A stretch of DNA of 47,510 bases from NCBI GenBank assembly GCA_019414325.1, contig DXMG01000011.1:1-47510 (forward strand), in the 5' to 3' direction. The notes beneath the pieces are model-generated. The model did no database searches. It was not told where the DNA came from and was given only the letters and a program-made list of their open reading frames with translations. This DNA is from Collinsella sp. Its GTDB lineage: Bacteria > Actinomycetota > Coriobacteriia > Coriobacteriales > Coriobacteriaceae. Below, piece after piece: positions 15,414 through 25,514 of this stretch. Every line of letters starts with the position of its first letter. Position 1 is the first letter of the stretch. A program made the position numbers and the translations under genes.

Positions 15414-16577
15414 CTATTTGATCACGCGTACGCGATACATCGACGGAATCTGCTTGAGCGCCTCGATCGTGCTGCTGTCCAGGTGCTCGTCGGTGTCGAA
15501 CATGGTGTAGGCGTTCTCGCCGGCGGACTCGTTGGTCATACGCTGCACGTTGGCGTTGTCCTTGGCGAGAATGGCCGTGATCTGGCCGATCATGTTGGGC
15601 ACGTTGGCGTGCAGGCAGGCGATGCGGCTTGCGGCGCGCGCCTTGCCCATGCTGCAGGCGGGGTAGTTGACGCTATGTGCGATGTTGCCGTTCTCCAGGT
15701 AATCCTTGAGCTCGCTGATGGCCATATCGGCGCAGTTGGCCTCGGCCTCGCCAGTGCCGGCGCCCGAGTGCGTGGTGATAAACGTGTTGGGCATCTTGAC
15801 GGTCTTGGGCGTGGCAAAGTCGCAGCTAAACCAGCTCAGCTTGCCCTCGCGCAGGGCAGCGTCGACGGCGTCCTCGTCAATGATGGTCTCGCGTGCGTAG
15901 TTGATGAGCACGGCGTCGGGTGCCAGCAGGTTAATCTGCTCGGTGCTGATCATGCCGATGGTGTCGGCCTTGCTGGGCACGTGTACGGTGAGGTAGTCGC
16001 AGCCGCGGCAGAGATCCTCGAGCGTGCCCACACGCTGCACCTCGCGGCTCAGCACCCACGCGTGCTCGACGGAAATGAACGGGTCGTAGCCGTAAACGTC
16101 CATGCCCAGGTCGACGCAGGCGTTGGCGACCTTGGAGCCCACGTTGCCCAGGCCGATGACGCCGATGCGCTTGCCCTTGAGCTCGCGGCCCACAAAGGCC
16201 TTCTTGGCCTTTTCGGCATCGACCTGAATCTCGGGGTCGTCGGCGTTGTCGCGCACCCAGTTCATCGATTGCACCACGCCGCGGCTCGAGAGCACCAGCA
16301 TGCCTAGGACGAGCTCCTTGACGGCGTTGCTGTTGGCGCCGGGGGAGTTGAAGACGACGACGCCCTTCTTGGCGTACTCCTCGACGGGGATGTTGTTGAC
16401 GCCGGCGCCGCAGCGGGCGATGGCGCGGATGCCCTCGGGCAGCTCGTAGCCGTGCAGGTCGGTCGAGCGCATCAGGATCGCGTCGGCCTCCTCGGCGGTG
16501 CTCACAAACTCGTAGCCTTCGCCAAACTCGACTTTGCCATCCTTGGTAATGTCGTCGATGGTCTTAATCTTGCGCAT
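15414..16577 (-). CDS. serA: D-3-phosphoglycerate dehydrogenase with ACT domain
   Basis: The 387-residue enzyme catalyses the first step of serine synthesis from 3-phosphoglycerate using NAD. Visible features are the N-terminal substrate-domain segment AIARCGAGVNNI, the Rossmann motif GVIGLGNVGSKVA, INYARETIIDEDA, the catalytic histidine in FITTHSGAGTGEA and a C-terminal regulatory ACT domain (NVPNMIGQITAILAK). The short form lacks the intervening domain of some actinobacterial enzymes. AAGGAG precedes the ATG. It lies 69 bp downstream of serC on the same strand, with a terminator after it, so serC-serA form an operon. Confidence 0.95.
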   Translation of the reverse strand: MRKIKTIDDITKDGKVEFGEGYEFVSTAEEADAILMRSTDLHGYELPEGIRAIARCGAGVNNIPVEEYAKKGVVVFNSPGANSNAVKELVLGMLVLSSRGVVQSMNWVRDNADDPEIQVDAEKAKKAFVGRELKGKRIGVIGLGNVGSKVANACVDLGMDVYGYDPFISVEHAWVLSREVQRVGTLEDLCRGCDYLTVHVPSKADTIGMISTEQINLLAPDAVLINYARETIIDEDAVDAALREGKLSWFSCDFATPKTVKMPNTFITTHSGAGTGEAEANCADMAISELKDYLENGNIAHSVNYPACSMGKARAASRIACLHANVPNMIGQITAILAKDNANVQRMTNESAGENAYTMFDTDEHLDSSTIEALKQIPSMYRVRVIK

Positions 16578-16646
16578 GAAAAACTCCTTAGCGGGTTTGT
16601 TTAAAACAAGTGGTTTGAAGTGGCTGGTCGGCCCGCGTGCTGCGGG

Positions 16647-17771
<1,125 letters not shown>

Positions 17772-17913
17772 CTTCTAGTTCCCCCTCGTAGTCGTTTGAA
17801 CGTTCGGGATACTTTAGCACAGTGGAGCGCCAAGCGCGACCGCATCACGGTAAAACTCGAGTGCGTCGCTATGATTTACAGGATGGTTACATGGGGGAGG
17901 GCGGTCGCTAGGT

Positions 17914-19656
17914 CTATACCACCGGGATATACCGTGACAGGTACTCTTTGAGTGCGGGGTCGCACACATAGAGATACGTTCCTAGCATGCCGCGCGTCAT
18001 GAGGACGTAGTAGGCGTTGACGATAATCTTTTGCAGATCATCGTCGCTTGCTTTTTTCTTCGCGACGGCATCTTTGAAGTTCGCCTTGTTAACGTAGACT
18101 GAATCTTTGTCCGAATCGTAGTAAATGTCGGGACCCAGAATTACGAATCCGTAGTTGAGATCGTAGCCTTGTACCGTATGAATGCATCCGACTTCGTTGA
18201 CGGCGTTGGCGGAGTTAACCCAATCCTTCTGGGTTGAGTTCCAACGTTTGGGAATGCCCTCGATGACGATATCGAACACATCTTTATTGCTCTTGCTTTC
18301 CCATTTCCAAGCAAAACCGGCTGTCATACGGGACAGCCCAACTTCTTTTTCTTTGGTCTGCTGTAGGGAGCAGAAATCTTCAAAGCGGTCGACTATGCCA
18401 AACTGGTACCTGGGGATATCACTGTCAGGATCGCCGGCTTGCGAGTCGTAAGGCTGAGAGGCAAAGAGCTCATCAAACTTCATGCCGGCATGCATGTACG
18501 CTTTGTTGTCAAGCAGGTCGTAGACAAAATCGAGGTACTCATCGCCGCCACGCACACGCATTTGGGTGCTCAAGTTGAATTCTTCGGTCTCGATTCCAGC
18601 TTCTTCGAGTTGGTTGAGTCGCTGCTCAAGGCCATCTCGGTTGAGTCCCGATGCGCGGACTTGCTGTTTGGGGTCATAGAACAGATATGCCTTGTCGCAG
18701 CATTTGAATATCCAGTCAACTTGGTTGCTCGTATGTGGAAGGCCGAGGCGATCGCAGGTGTTATAGAAGGCCTTGATGCCGGAGCCCATGCTTAGATAAT
18801 TACCCAGTCGATGTGCTTCGTCGACAAGTAGGATGTCATAACGATCATTTTTGGTTACGTCACTGGGGCTCAAGATATCGCCAGGCTTTAACCCTGGTAG
18901 GAAGTGCGTGAGTTTCCTGAGGGTCTTCTTCAGGGAATCCATGGGGGTGACAAAACCGACTCGCAGGCCGGAAAGGTTGGGCTCATTTTTGATTTTGAAC
19001 ATGAGACTGATGGCGAGGATTGTTTTGCCTGTTCCCGGCGCGCCGTTCACGACGGTTATACGTTCTCTTTTTGAGCCGCCGTGTTTTGCGTCTTCATGCT
19101 CCTGTTCGAGACGTTTATAAATCGTCTCGATCGTTTCGTATTGGTCGGGCGTAAGCGTCTTGAAAGGCGAGAACTTGAACAGATCGGAGTTCTCAAGCTC
19201 TTCAATCGGATGAATCGCGTAGTTTTCTTCGCGAAGCTTTGTCCAGAGGTTTCGGAACTTCTGGCGATACTGAGGCCGCTCAAAATAATCGAATTGGGCA
19301 TAGCCGTTGTTGGCATTGGTGACCTGGTATTTTTCGTCGGCACAGAACAGCTCAATAAGTCGATTCTCGAACTCGAACGTTGCGGATTGGTTGAAGGTGG
19401 GATTGTCGATTAGAAGGGTCCGGTCGAAGTCCTTGTCCACGTTTGCAGCGTGTTGTTTCATACGGCGCTGGTAGTTGGTTGTTTGGCCGATGTATGCCGT
19501 CGTGTTTCTGCTGTTGGTAAGAATGTAAAGGACGGGCCAACTCTCGTCATGATGGGCTCCAGGCTTTGGCGTGCCAAAGTCCTGAAGCGATTCGCTTGTC
19601 TCGAAGGGCTGGGGCAGGGGAAGCGTGTATTGCCGAAGGGCGAACTCGTTACTCAT
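17914..19656 (-). CDS. GIY-YIG nuclease fused to DUF2075 superfamily-1 helicase/ATPase
   Basis: The product has 580 residues. Residues about 42-100 form a GIY-YIG domain: VLYILTN, AYIGQT, a following Arg pair (R64-R65) and the Glu-bearing FEFENRLIELF. From about 198 comes a helicase core: Walker A NGAPGTGKT (Lys211), Walker B LLVDEAHR (279-282), LFYDPKQQVR, STQMRVRGGDEYLDFVYDLL, HTVQGYDLNYGFVIL and VLMTRGMLGTYLYV as motifs III-VI. DUF2075 is the family of the helicase part of animal Schlafen proteins. The gene overlaps the upstream dCTPase-like gene by 8 bp, so they are co-translated. Base composition is lower in GC than in surrounding genes. A nucleic-acid-cleaving defence or repair role is likely but unproven. 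Confidence 0.9.
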   Translation of the reverse strand: MSNEFALRQYTLPLPQPFETSESLQDFGTPKPGAHHDESWPVLYILTNSRNTTAYIGQTTNYQRRMKQHAANVDKDFDRTLLIDNPTFNQSATFEFENRLIELFCADEKYQVTNANNGYAQFDYFERPQYRQKFRNLWTKLREENYAIHPIEELENSDLFKFSPFKTLTPDQYETIETIYKRLEQEHEDAKHGGSKRERITVVNGAPGTGKTILAISLMFKIKNEPNLSGLRVGFVTPMDSLKKTLRKLTHFLPGLKPGDILSPSDVTKNDRYDILLVDEAHRLGNYLSMGSGIKAFYNTCDRLGLPHTSNQVDWIFKCCDKAYLFYDPKQQVRASGLNRDGLEQRLNQLEEAGIETEEFNLSTQMRVRGGDEYLDFVYDLLDNKAYMHAGMKFDELFASQPYDSQAGDPDSDIPRYQFGIVDRFEDFCSLQQTKEKEVGLSRMTAGFAWKWESKSNKDVFDIVIEGIPKRWNSTQKDWVNSANAVNEVGCIHTVQGYDLNYGFVILGPDIYYDSDKDSVYVNKANFKDAVAKKKASDDDLQKIIVNAYYVLMTRGMLGTYLYVCDPALKEYLSRYIPVV

Positions 19657-20005
19657 GGTGGTCCGCCTTTCTGTATTCGCTGGAGCTGGTGTCGACGGGA
19701 TAGCGCTCGCCGTTGCGTTTGAGTTTGGACGAGAGCGCCTTTGGGAGGTCGATTCCGTTTAAATCGGCGAAACGCAGGAGAAAGAGGAGCGTGTCAGCGA
19801 CTTCGTCTTCGATGGCTTGGCGCTGATCGGCGTTATCGAACATTTCTGCAATGCGCTCGTCGCTCATAAAACGAAAGAGCTGAAGGAGCTCGGAGGACTC
19901 AGTTGCCATGCCGATGGCAAGCTCTTTTGGCGTGTGATATTTGCGCCAGTCGCGTGCATCACAAAAGTCCCTGACTTGTTCCGTCATGGCATCGAGCTTA
20001 TCCAT
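19649..20005 (-). CDS. MazG-fold nucleotide pyrophosphohydrolase (DCTPP1/RS21-C6-like)
   Basis: The 118-residue, all-alpha protein has the metal site Glu36-x2-Glu39 and Glu68-x2-Asp71 (ATESSELLQLF, EDEVADTLLFLLRFAD), plus Trp20 and His24 in DWRKYHTPKELA. That pattern fits the dCTP pyrophosphatase branch of the MazG superfamily, which hydrolyses dCTP or modified dCTP to the monophosphate. The ATG at 20005 follows AGGGAGG at ideal spacing; an in-frame TTG at 20014 is too close to that site. It overlaps the GIY-YIG/DUF2075 helicase gene, a pairing that suggests a joint task rather than simple housekeeping. Confidence 0.88.
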   Translation of the reverse strand: MDKLDAMTEQVRDFCDARDWRKYHTPKELAIGMATESSELLQLFRFMSDERIAEMFDNADQRQAIEDEVADTLLFLLRFADLNGIDLPKALSSKLKRNGERYPVDTSSSEYRKADHHE

Positions 20006-20120
20006 CGTCCGCAACCTCCCTGATGTTCATTGTTTTATTATGGCCGTATCTGGGATTTATTGCACATCATTTGGGGCGTGCGGTTTGTTCGGTCGCGATT
20101 GGCCGGCAGGAAGTTTCACC

Positions 20121-20312
20121 ATGAAGATCGATGCCGATGTTGACCAGCTGCGCGAGAGCCTGCTCGACCGCGCGGGGAGTGCGGCAGGCGCGGGCTTTCC
20201 GGCCGCCATGCTCGACGTGATGGATATCGAGGACGAGTCGCCCCAGGAGCTCCTATCCCGAGCCGAACGCGAAGGCCTCGACCTCCGCGACTTTGCCGCC
20301 GACGATGACTAG
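20121..20312 (+). CDS. Small acidic hypothetical protein
   Basis: This 63-residue protein (MKIDADVDQLRESLLDRAG...) is rich in Asp and Glu, has no membrane segment and no recognised domain. An AGGAAG site lies 8 bp before the ATG, and the GC-rich codon use matches the host. It is divergent from the dCTPase gene. I do not recognise it; it might be a regulator or an unrelated small gene. Moderate confidence that it is real. Confidence 0.55.
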   Translation: MKIDADVDQLRESLLDRAGSAAGAGFPAAMLDVMDIEDESPQELLSRAEREGLDLRDFAADDD

Positions 20313-20425
20313 GGTAGCTAATTTGGGACGGGGCGTCTGCACCCGCAGCTGCGCGAAAATGCACGATAAGCCGTCGCAATGGAGTCTACTGACCTCGCGA
20401 CTGTTCTATTTTGACTGCACGCTGG

Positions 20426-20548
20426 CTAAGTGAGTAGGCTTTATTGGAAATCCTGAGCACCCGACTAATTTGCTTCAACAAACCCGCAGGTCACAGACTT
20501 GTGTTTTGGAGACGTGGTCGGCGATTCGACAAAAGTCTACTCACTTAG
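20426..20548. repeat. 123-bp inverted-repeat element
   Basis: CTAAGTGAGTAGGCTTT (20426-20442) recurs inverted at 20532-20548 with one mismatch, around 89 bp. The inside contains GAGCACCCG and CCGCAGGT, words also seen inside comparable elements (15149-15315 and 46325-46474, on one or the other strand). It is flanked by two direct copies of GTAGCnAATTnGGGACGG (20314-20332 and 20608-20625). Confidence 0.75.
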
Positions 20549-20676
20549 TTTTGAGAGACGCTAATTGTCCGCAACGAGACCCCAGCCGGGGCGATTGATG
20601 CTCAAATGTAGCCAATTCGGGACGGCTACCCCGCCCCTCTTAGGGGCAAGGCAGGGGCTGCGGTGACTTTACGCAC

Positions 20677-20911
20677 AAAAAATGCCGGGTGAAAGATCCC
20701 GGCTCTTGGAGGCCCCTCTTTTAGAGGGTACCGATTTCTTTATAGCATGAGATCGGACGGCTTTCAAATGGCGCCATGTGGATGGGATGGGATGGCGCGC
20801 CTGATAAAGCCCTCAATGAATGGCATCTAACTAGCGTTCGTGATATAAAGAAATCGGTCATCTCAAAAGAGAGGGCTTCCAAGTGCCGGGGACGTTTTCC
20901 CCGGCTTTTTT
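20677..20911. repeat. 235-bp inverted-repeat element with a terminator at each end
   Basis: The arms 20677-20744 and 20844-20911 are about 78% identical as inverted copies. Their innermost 15 bp (ACCGATTTCTTTATA) are perfect. Each outer end is a hairpin with a run of six A or T: GCCGGG/CCCGGC at 20684-20703 reading left, and GCCGGGG/CCCCGGC at 20885-20905 reading right. No gene lies inside. The rest of the 20313-21038 gap contains only the other repeats listed. Confidence 0.8.
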
Positions 20912-20953
20912 CATTTCGGTGTCAATTCAAATGTTTTTCAACCCATCCCCTCA

Positions 20954-21026
20954 ATAACTTGCGGTGAAATAGGGACTGAAATGGCTGTTCAGAAGCCTAT
21001 TCAATCCCTATTTCACCGCAACTTAT
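20954..21026 (-). terminator. 26-bp-stem hairpin downstream of the antiporter gene
   Basis: Arms 20954-20979 and 21001-21026 match at 24 of 26 positions (core TTGCGGTGAAATAGGGA). Outer CCATCCCC and GGGGATGG extend the pairing. It ends 13 bp before the antiporter stop codon. It probably terminates that gene, although the stem is much longer than needed and resembles a dispersed palindrome. Confidence 0.65.
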
Positions 21027-21038
21027 GGGTGGGGATGG

Positions 21039-22640
21039 CTACGATGCCAGTGTGGCGATGACGGCTTCGTCGCCGGCGTATATTAGGGTGTTGCCGTCGG
21101 GGATGATCGTTTGGCCGTCGCGCTTGAGCATCACCACGATAAAGGGGTGCTTGCCCTGCGGCACATCGCGAAGACGCTGGCCGGCCAGGCGACCGTGGGG
21201 GGTCACGGTGACCTCGCGCAGCGTAACCTCGGCACGCTCTTCAAACGTTGGCGCGGCCATCACCAGCAGGTCACCTTCCTCGATGACGGTATCGCCGTTG
21301 GGCAGCACCGGGTGCGCACCGTCGCGCAGCACCAAGACCACCAGCATGTCCGTCGCGCTGCCAATGTCCGCGAGCGAGCGTCCGGCAAACGGATGTCCAG
21401 CGCCCACCTTGAGCTTTACAAACGACATGCCGTCCTCGTCGCGGTAGTCGTTAAAGGTGCGGCGCACGTCGCCGGTCGCATCGATCATATCGAGCTTCTT
21501 CGCCACCGCCGGCAGCAGCGAGCCCTGCACCACAATGCTCGACACGGCAATCACAAACACCAGGTCAAATAGGTTGTGTCCGCCGGGAACGCCGGCCACC
21601 ACGGCAAAGAGACTAAAGACGACCGAAGCTGCTCCGCGCAGACCCGCCCAGCTTACGAGTGCAACCTGGCGAGGGTTCGTCCTAAACGGCGCCAGCAGCA
21701 TGCCTACGGCGATGGGGCGGCTCGCAAAGAGCATAAACGCCATGAGTGCCAGGCCCGGTAGCAGCATTTGCGGCAGGCGTGCGGGTGTAACGAGCAGGCC
21801 CAGCAAAAAGAAGATGGTCATCTCTGCCATCTCGGTGAGGGTGTCAAAGAAGTGCGCCATCTCGACTTTGCCGGTGATGTCGCTGGCACCCAGCACAATG
21901 CCGGCCAGGTATACAGCCAAAAAGCCGTTGCCGCCCAGGTAGCTCGGCAGCGCGTAGGCGACGATGGCCACGGCGAACAAAAAGATGGTCTGCGCGTCCT
22001 TGGCCGTTGCGTGCGCGCGTTCAATCAGGCGGCCCGCCGCCCAGCCGATGGCAAGGCCCAGGCCCACGCCCAGGATAATCTGCTTGGCCAGCAGTGCGGG
22101 AATGTTGATGTCGCCGCCGGCCGCGAGTGTAGCGAGCACAGCGGTGAGCATGTAGGCGACGGGGTCGTTGGAGCCCGATTCGACCTCGAGCAGCGAGTCG
22201 GTGCCGCCCCTCAGCGAAAGGCTGTGCTCGCGCAGAACGCTAAAGACGCTGGCCGCGTCGGTGGACGCCACGACCGATCCCAGCAGCAGGCCGCCGATCC
22301 AGTCGAAACCCAGCACAAAGTGGGCGAATACGCCGGTGATGCCGGCAGTGATGACGACGCCGAGCGTGCTCAGCAGCACTGCAGGTATGGCGACGGGCTT
22401 GGCGCGGTCGATGTTGGTGTTAAAGCCGCCGTAGAACATGATGAACAGCAGCGCCGTGCTGCAGACGGTTTCGGTGAGTGCGTAGTCGCTAAAGTCGATG
22501 TGCGCCGGGCCGTTGACGCCCAACAGCATGCCGAGCGCGATAAAGATGAGCAAGGTGGGGAAGGGGAGTTTTTTGCCGACGGGTTTGATGGTCAGGCACA
22601 AAATGATGACGAGGCCGATAAAGAGAAGGATCTGGTTCAT
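21039..22640 (-). CDS. K+/H+ (or Na+/H+) antiporter with C-terminal RCK_C/TrkA_C domain
   Basis: The 533-residue protein has about 12-13 membrane helices over residues 1-380, with the CPA1 signature LLEVESGSNDPVAYMLTAV (Asn-Asp pair of the ion site) and SWAGLRGAASVVFSL. The last 140 residues form a cytoplasmic TrkA_C-type ligand-binding domain (GHPFAGRSLADIG, LPNGDTVIEEGDLLVM), followed by a second similar stretch. This architecture matches CvrA/NhaP2-type potassium/proton antiporters involved in volume and pH control. It appears monocistronic, with a long hairpin after the stop. Confidence 0.9.
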   Translation of the reverse strand: MNQILLFIGLVIILCLTIKPVGKKLPFPTLLIFIALGMLLGVNGPAHIDFSDYALTETVCSTALLFIMFYGGFNTNIDRAKPVAIPAVLLSTLGVVITAGITGVFAHFVLGFDWIGGLLLGSVVASTDAASVFSVLREHSLSLRGGTDSLLEVESGSNDPVAYMLTAVLATLAAGGDINIPALLAKQIILGVGLGLAIGWAAGRLIERAHATAKDAQTIFLFAVAIVAYALPSYLGGNGFLAVYLAGIVLGASDITGKVEMAHFFDTLTEMAEMTIFFLLGLLVTPARLPQMLLPGLALMAFMLFASRPIAVGMLLAPFRTNPRQVALVSWAGLRGAASVVFSLFAVVAGVPGGHNLFDLVFVIAVSSIVVQGSLLPAVAKKLDMIDATGDVRRTFNDYRDEDGMSFVKLKVGAGHPFAGRSLADIGSATDMLVVLVLRDGAHPVLPNGDTVIEEGDLLVMAAPTFEERAEVTLREVTVTPHGRLAGQRLRDVPQGKHPFIVVMLKRDGQTIIPDGNTLIYAGDEAVIATLAS

Positions 22641-22789
22641 GGATGGTGTCCGCTCCTGGGTGGTTGGCGTGGCACGGTCAGTTGTCTGCGGTTATTTGTA
22701 CCCAAAGATGGTGGGTTTATGGGGTTGGATTGCGGGCATGCGCGATACCGTCATAGACGGCTGCCGTCTTTGCCTCTGCACGGAAACCC

Positions 22790-22846
22790 TTTCCAGCTTT
22801 ATTGCAACGGAGTACAATGGGTAACGTTTAAGTTCAACTTGAAGTT
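22790..22846 (+). promoter_or_regulatory. Promoter and small palindrome before the metallophosphoesterase gene
   Basis: TTTCCA (22790-22795), 17 bp and TACAAT (22813-22818) make a reasonable promoter. AGTTCAACTTGAAGT just downstream (12 of 15 positions self-complementary) could be an operator. The regulator is unknown. Confidence 0.45.
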
Positions 22847-22893
22847 TTAGTTGCGGCACCGGGCTTCGGCCGCAATGCAAGGAGAGGCGTACC

Positions 22894-23733
22894 ATGGCGA
22901 TCTATGTGACATCTGATGCTCACGGGCACGTGCGTGCGCTTGACGAGGCCCTGTCTAAGATCTCGTTGACGTCCGACGACACGCTGTACGTGCTGGGCGA
23001 CATGATCGATCGCGGGCCCGATCCGGTCGGCGTTATTAAGCTCGTGCGCTCGCTGCCCAACGCCCACGTGCTCAAGGGTAATCACGAGCAGATCATGCTC
23101 GATGCCATCATTGGTCAGGATCCGCTCGATGCCGAGACCTGGGATATCAACGGTGGCTGGACGACGCGCGAGCAGCTCAACGACATGGAATTTGAGGCAT
23201 ACGAGGAGCTCGTGCGATGGATGGCCGCGCTGCCGCTCTACGCGGTGGTCGAGACCGAGGAGCGCCCGTATCTGCTGGTACATGCTGGAATCGAGATGAA
23301 AGCGGCGCGCGCGTTTTTGCTTGAGCATGGCGTCGATTGTGCCGATGGCGTCGGAGCGGTGGGTGCCGATCGCGAGCTGCTGCAGCAGATGCTCGCGGTG
23401 CAGTCGTCCGATGACCTGCTATGGATTCGTCACGGCTATTGGGATGTGCCGACCGGGCTGCTTTCTGCCGAGGGCAAGGGCCCGGTCGTGGTGAGCGGTC
23501 ACACGCCCACGGTATCGCTTGGGCGCTATTGCGAGGTCGGTGGTCTGGCGGGGCTCGATGAGGAATCGGGACGCGGGCAGATCGTGCGCTTGGGCGGCGA
23601 GGACACTGCCGGCGTGCCCGATCGCATCGATATCGACTGCGCTGCCGCCACCGGCTCCGAGTTCGGTCGCGTGGGCATCCTGCGGCTCGATGATGGGGCG
23701 GAGTTCTACGCAAACATTCTTCCTGGCGAGTAA
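22894..23733 (+). CDS. Serine/threonine-phosphatase-type metallophosphoesterase
   Basis: The product has 279 residues. The calcineurin-like motifs are in order: TSDAHGH (residues 6-12), GDMIDRGPDP, GNHE, and later LVHAGI and VVSGHTP. This is the PrpA/ApaH-like bacterial PPP group, which hydrolyses phosphoproteins or dinucleotide polyphosphates with two metal ions. The specific substrate is not visible. CAAGGAGAGG precedes the ATG. It is convergent with the flippase gene, with only about 20 bp between stops. Confidence 0.88.
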   Translation: MAIYVTSDAHGHVRALDEALSKISLTSDDTLYVLGDMIDRGPDPVGVIKLVRSLPNAHVLKGNHEQIMLDAIIGQDPLDAETWDINGGWTTREQLNDMEFEAYEELVRWMAALPLYAVVETEERPYLLVHAGIEMKAARAFLLEHGVDCADGVGAVGADRELLQQMLAVQSSDDLLWIRHGYWDVPTGLLSAEGKGPVVVSGHTPTVSLGRYCEVGGLAGLDEESGRGQIVRLGGEDTAGVPDRIDIDCAAATGSEFGRVGILRLDDGAEFYANILPGE

Positions 23734-23753
23734 TTAGCTGCTCCACGCTGCAA

Positions 23754-25334
23754 TTAGGCGCCGTACGGATTCCGGTCTCTCTCGATGCGTTGGCGGATGC
23801 GGCGGTACTCGATAATCAACAGTACCAGCAGTAGGGCCATGATGGCTAGGTAGCTCACGACGGCGCCCGTCAGGCCGAGCAGATTGATCAGAATCACCGG
23901 GAGCACCACGCTCACGGCAAAGCAGATCAGGTAGATCTTGGTGACGTCTCCAGCGTGGCGCAGCACCGTGATGATGGCGTAGATAAAGTCGATGGCCGCG
24001 GTGACGCCGCCGGCGAGGACCATTAGCAGCGCCAGCGTACGGTAGCGCTCAAAGCTGAGACCGTACATAAAGCTCATGAGGGGAATACCGGGACCTGCCA
24101 TAAATGCGGCGCACACGCCGGTGATGACCACGATCAGCGCCATAACGGCAACAATAATCAGGTCAAAGCGACGACGCTTGCGAGGATTAGCCCAAATGCT
24201 CGACAAGCGCAGGAGCTGCGGTTTATAGACAAATCCAATGCTCAACAGAATAGCCTGAGCTGGAAAAAACAGGGCATTAAAGTACAGCTGGTATTTGTAG
24301 GCCAGTGTTCCTTCCATCACAAACTTGGGCATGCTCTCGATAAGATTGAACAGGAATAGCGCGCCAAAGAGTGGGGCGCACTGGACAAACAGGTGGCCGA
24401 CCTCGCGCAGGCTTACGCGGCGCGATTTTTCGGTCTCGAGCAGGGCGAGCGGCGCGGTGACCAGCACGAGCGAGGCGATCGCGGCGATGCTCATGGCCAT
24501 GGCCGCGATGGGCATGCTACGCGTGAGGAACAGCGCCACGCTGAAGACCGCGATGACGGCGACGGAGCGTAGCGTTTGACTCATTCCAGCCAAGTAGAGC
24601 TTGTCGGCCTGCTGCAGGCGGCCTTCGTACACGTCGGCGACGCCATCGATGACCTTATACAGGTAGACGCCCAGGCCGATCGTCGCCATCTGCGCATCAT
24701 AGCCGCGGGCGCTGCTGTACATGAGGCCGCAGCCTAGGGCGAGCGCTCCACAAAGCCAGCGGTTGAGCTGGTAGGAGGCAAAGGACGTCTTTTCGTCGAT
24801 GTCTGAGACCTGGAAATTGCGCACGCCGTAGTTGCACGCGATCATGATGAGCGTGCCGGTGACAAAGGCGATGGAGAATTTGCCTGCTTCTTCGGCGCCC
24901 ACGAGCTGCGTAGACACGATGGTGAGCAACGGAAACGCCAGGCCCCATACGGCGGTGCCGAGGGTGTTCCAAAGATAGTCGCGGCTGGTGGCGTGCTCCT
25001 CGTATTCCGCTTCCTGCATGGAGAAGCCGCCGCCGTAGACGGCGCCGAGCAGACGGTTCCACCAAGCGTTGACCATGCGGCGGACGGGGCCGGGCTCCCG
25101 ATCGCGTTCGCGCCGGCGACGTGTGGCTTGGCTGCTATCGGGTCCGCCGGCGTTGCGCTGGCTCAGCTCCTGGATGCGCGCGAGCTCTTCGGCCGTGTGG
25201 GAGGCGGGGAACAGGCCGTTCTCGATGCGGCCGCCCTGGGCCTTCGCGGCGCCGTCTTTCGATGCAGCGGGGTTGGAGACGCCGTTGCGGCGGGCGATGG
25301 CGCGGCGAATGCTATCGAGGGGCGTGATGCTCAA
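23754..25334 (-). CDS. Polysaccharide flippase-like membrane protein (MOP superfamily)
   Basis: The 526-residue protein has a hydrophilic, Arg-rich N-terminal 110 residues followed by about 12-14 hydrophobic helices and a basic C-terminal tail. The segment WNTLGTAVWGLAFPLLTIV and the repeated helix pairs resemble Wzx/RfbX-type flippases that move lipid-linked sugars across the membrane. The start is a TTG at 25334, chosen because GAAAGGA lies 8 bases before it and no better ATG is present. No glycosyltransferase genes adjoin it, so its glycan is unknown. Confidence 0.75.
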   Translation of the reverse strand: MSITPLDSIRRAIARRNGVSNPAASKDGAAKAQGGRIENGLFPASHTAEELARIQELSQRNAGGPDSSQATRRRRERDREPGPVRRMVNAWWNRLLGAVYGGGFSMQEAEYEEHATSRDYLWNTLGTAVWGLAFPLLTIVSTQLVGAEEAGKFSIAFVTGTLIMIACNYGVRNFQVSDIDEKTSFASYQLNRWLCGALALGCGLMYSSARGYDAQMATIGLGVYLYKVIDGVADVYEGRLQQADKLYLAGMSQTLRSVAVIAVFSVALFLTRSMPIAAMAMSIAAIASLVLVTAPLALLETEKSRRVSLREVGHLFVQCAPLFGALFLFNLIESMPKFVMEGTLAYKYQLYFNALFFPAQAILLSIGFVYKPQLLRLSSIWANPRKRRRFDLIIVAVMALIVVITGVCAAFMAGPGIPLMSFMYGLSFERYRTLALLMVLAGGVTAAIDFIYAIITVLRHAGDVTKIYLICFAVSVVLPVILINLLGLTGAVVSYLAIMALLLVLLIIEYRRIRQRIERDRNPYGA

Positions 25335-25514
25335 AGCGGAGTCCTTTCTATTGCTGCGCTTTAGTATAGACGCGACGGTGTTCGTTCGTGTTTTTGAACG
25401 GATTGTTCAATAATTTCGGCGGGCGGCTGTAATTTGTCGGTAAACGTGCGGTATCCTGTTGAAGTTTTGTGACACCCCCGATGCCGCCCACGCGGTACCA
25501 AGGAGCTTCTACCT

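Noticed and set aside
20776..20967. 63-codon plus-strand frame
   Set aside because: It runs through the inverted-repeat element and its terminator, and has no ribosome site.
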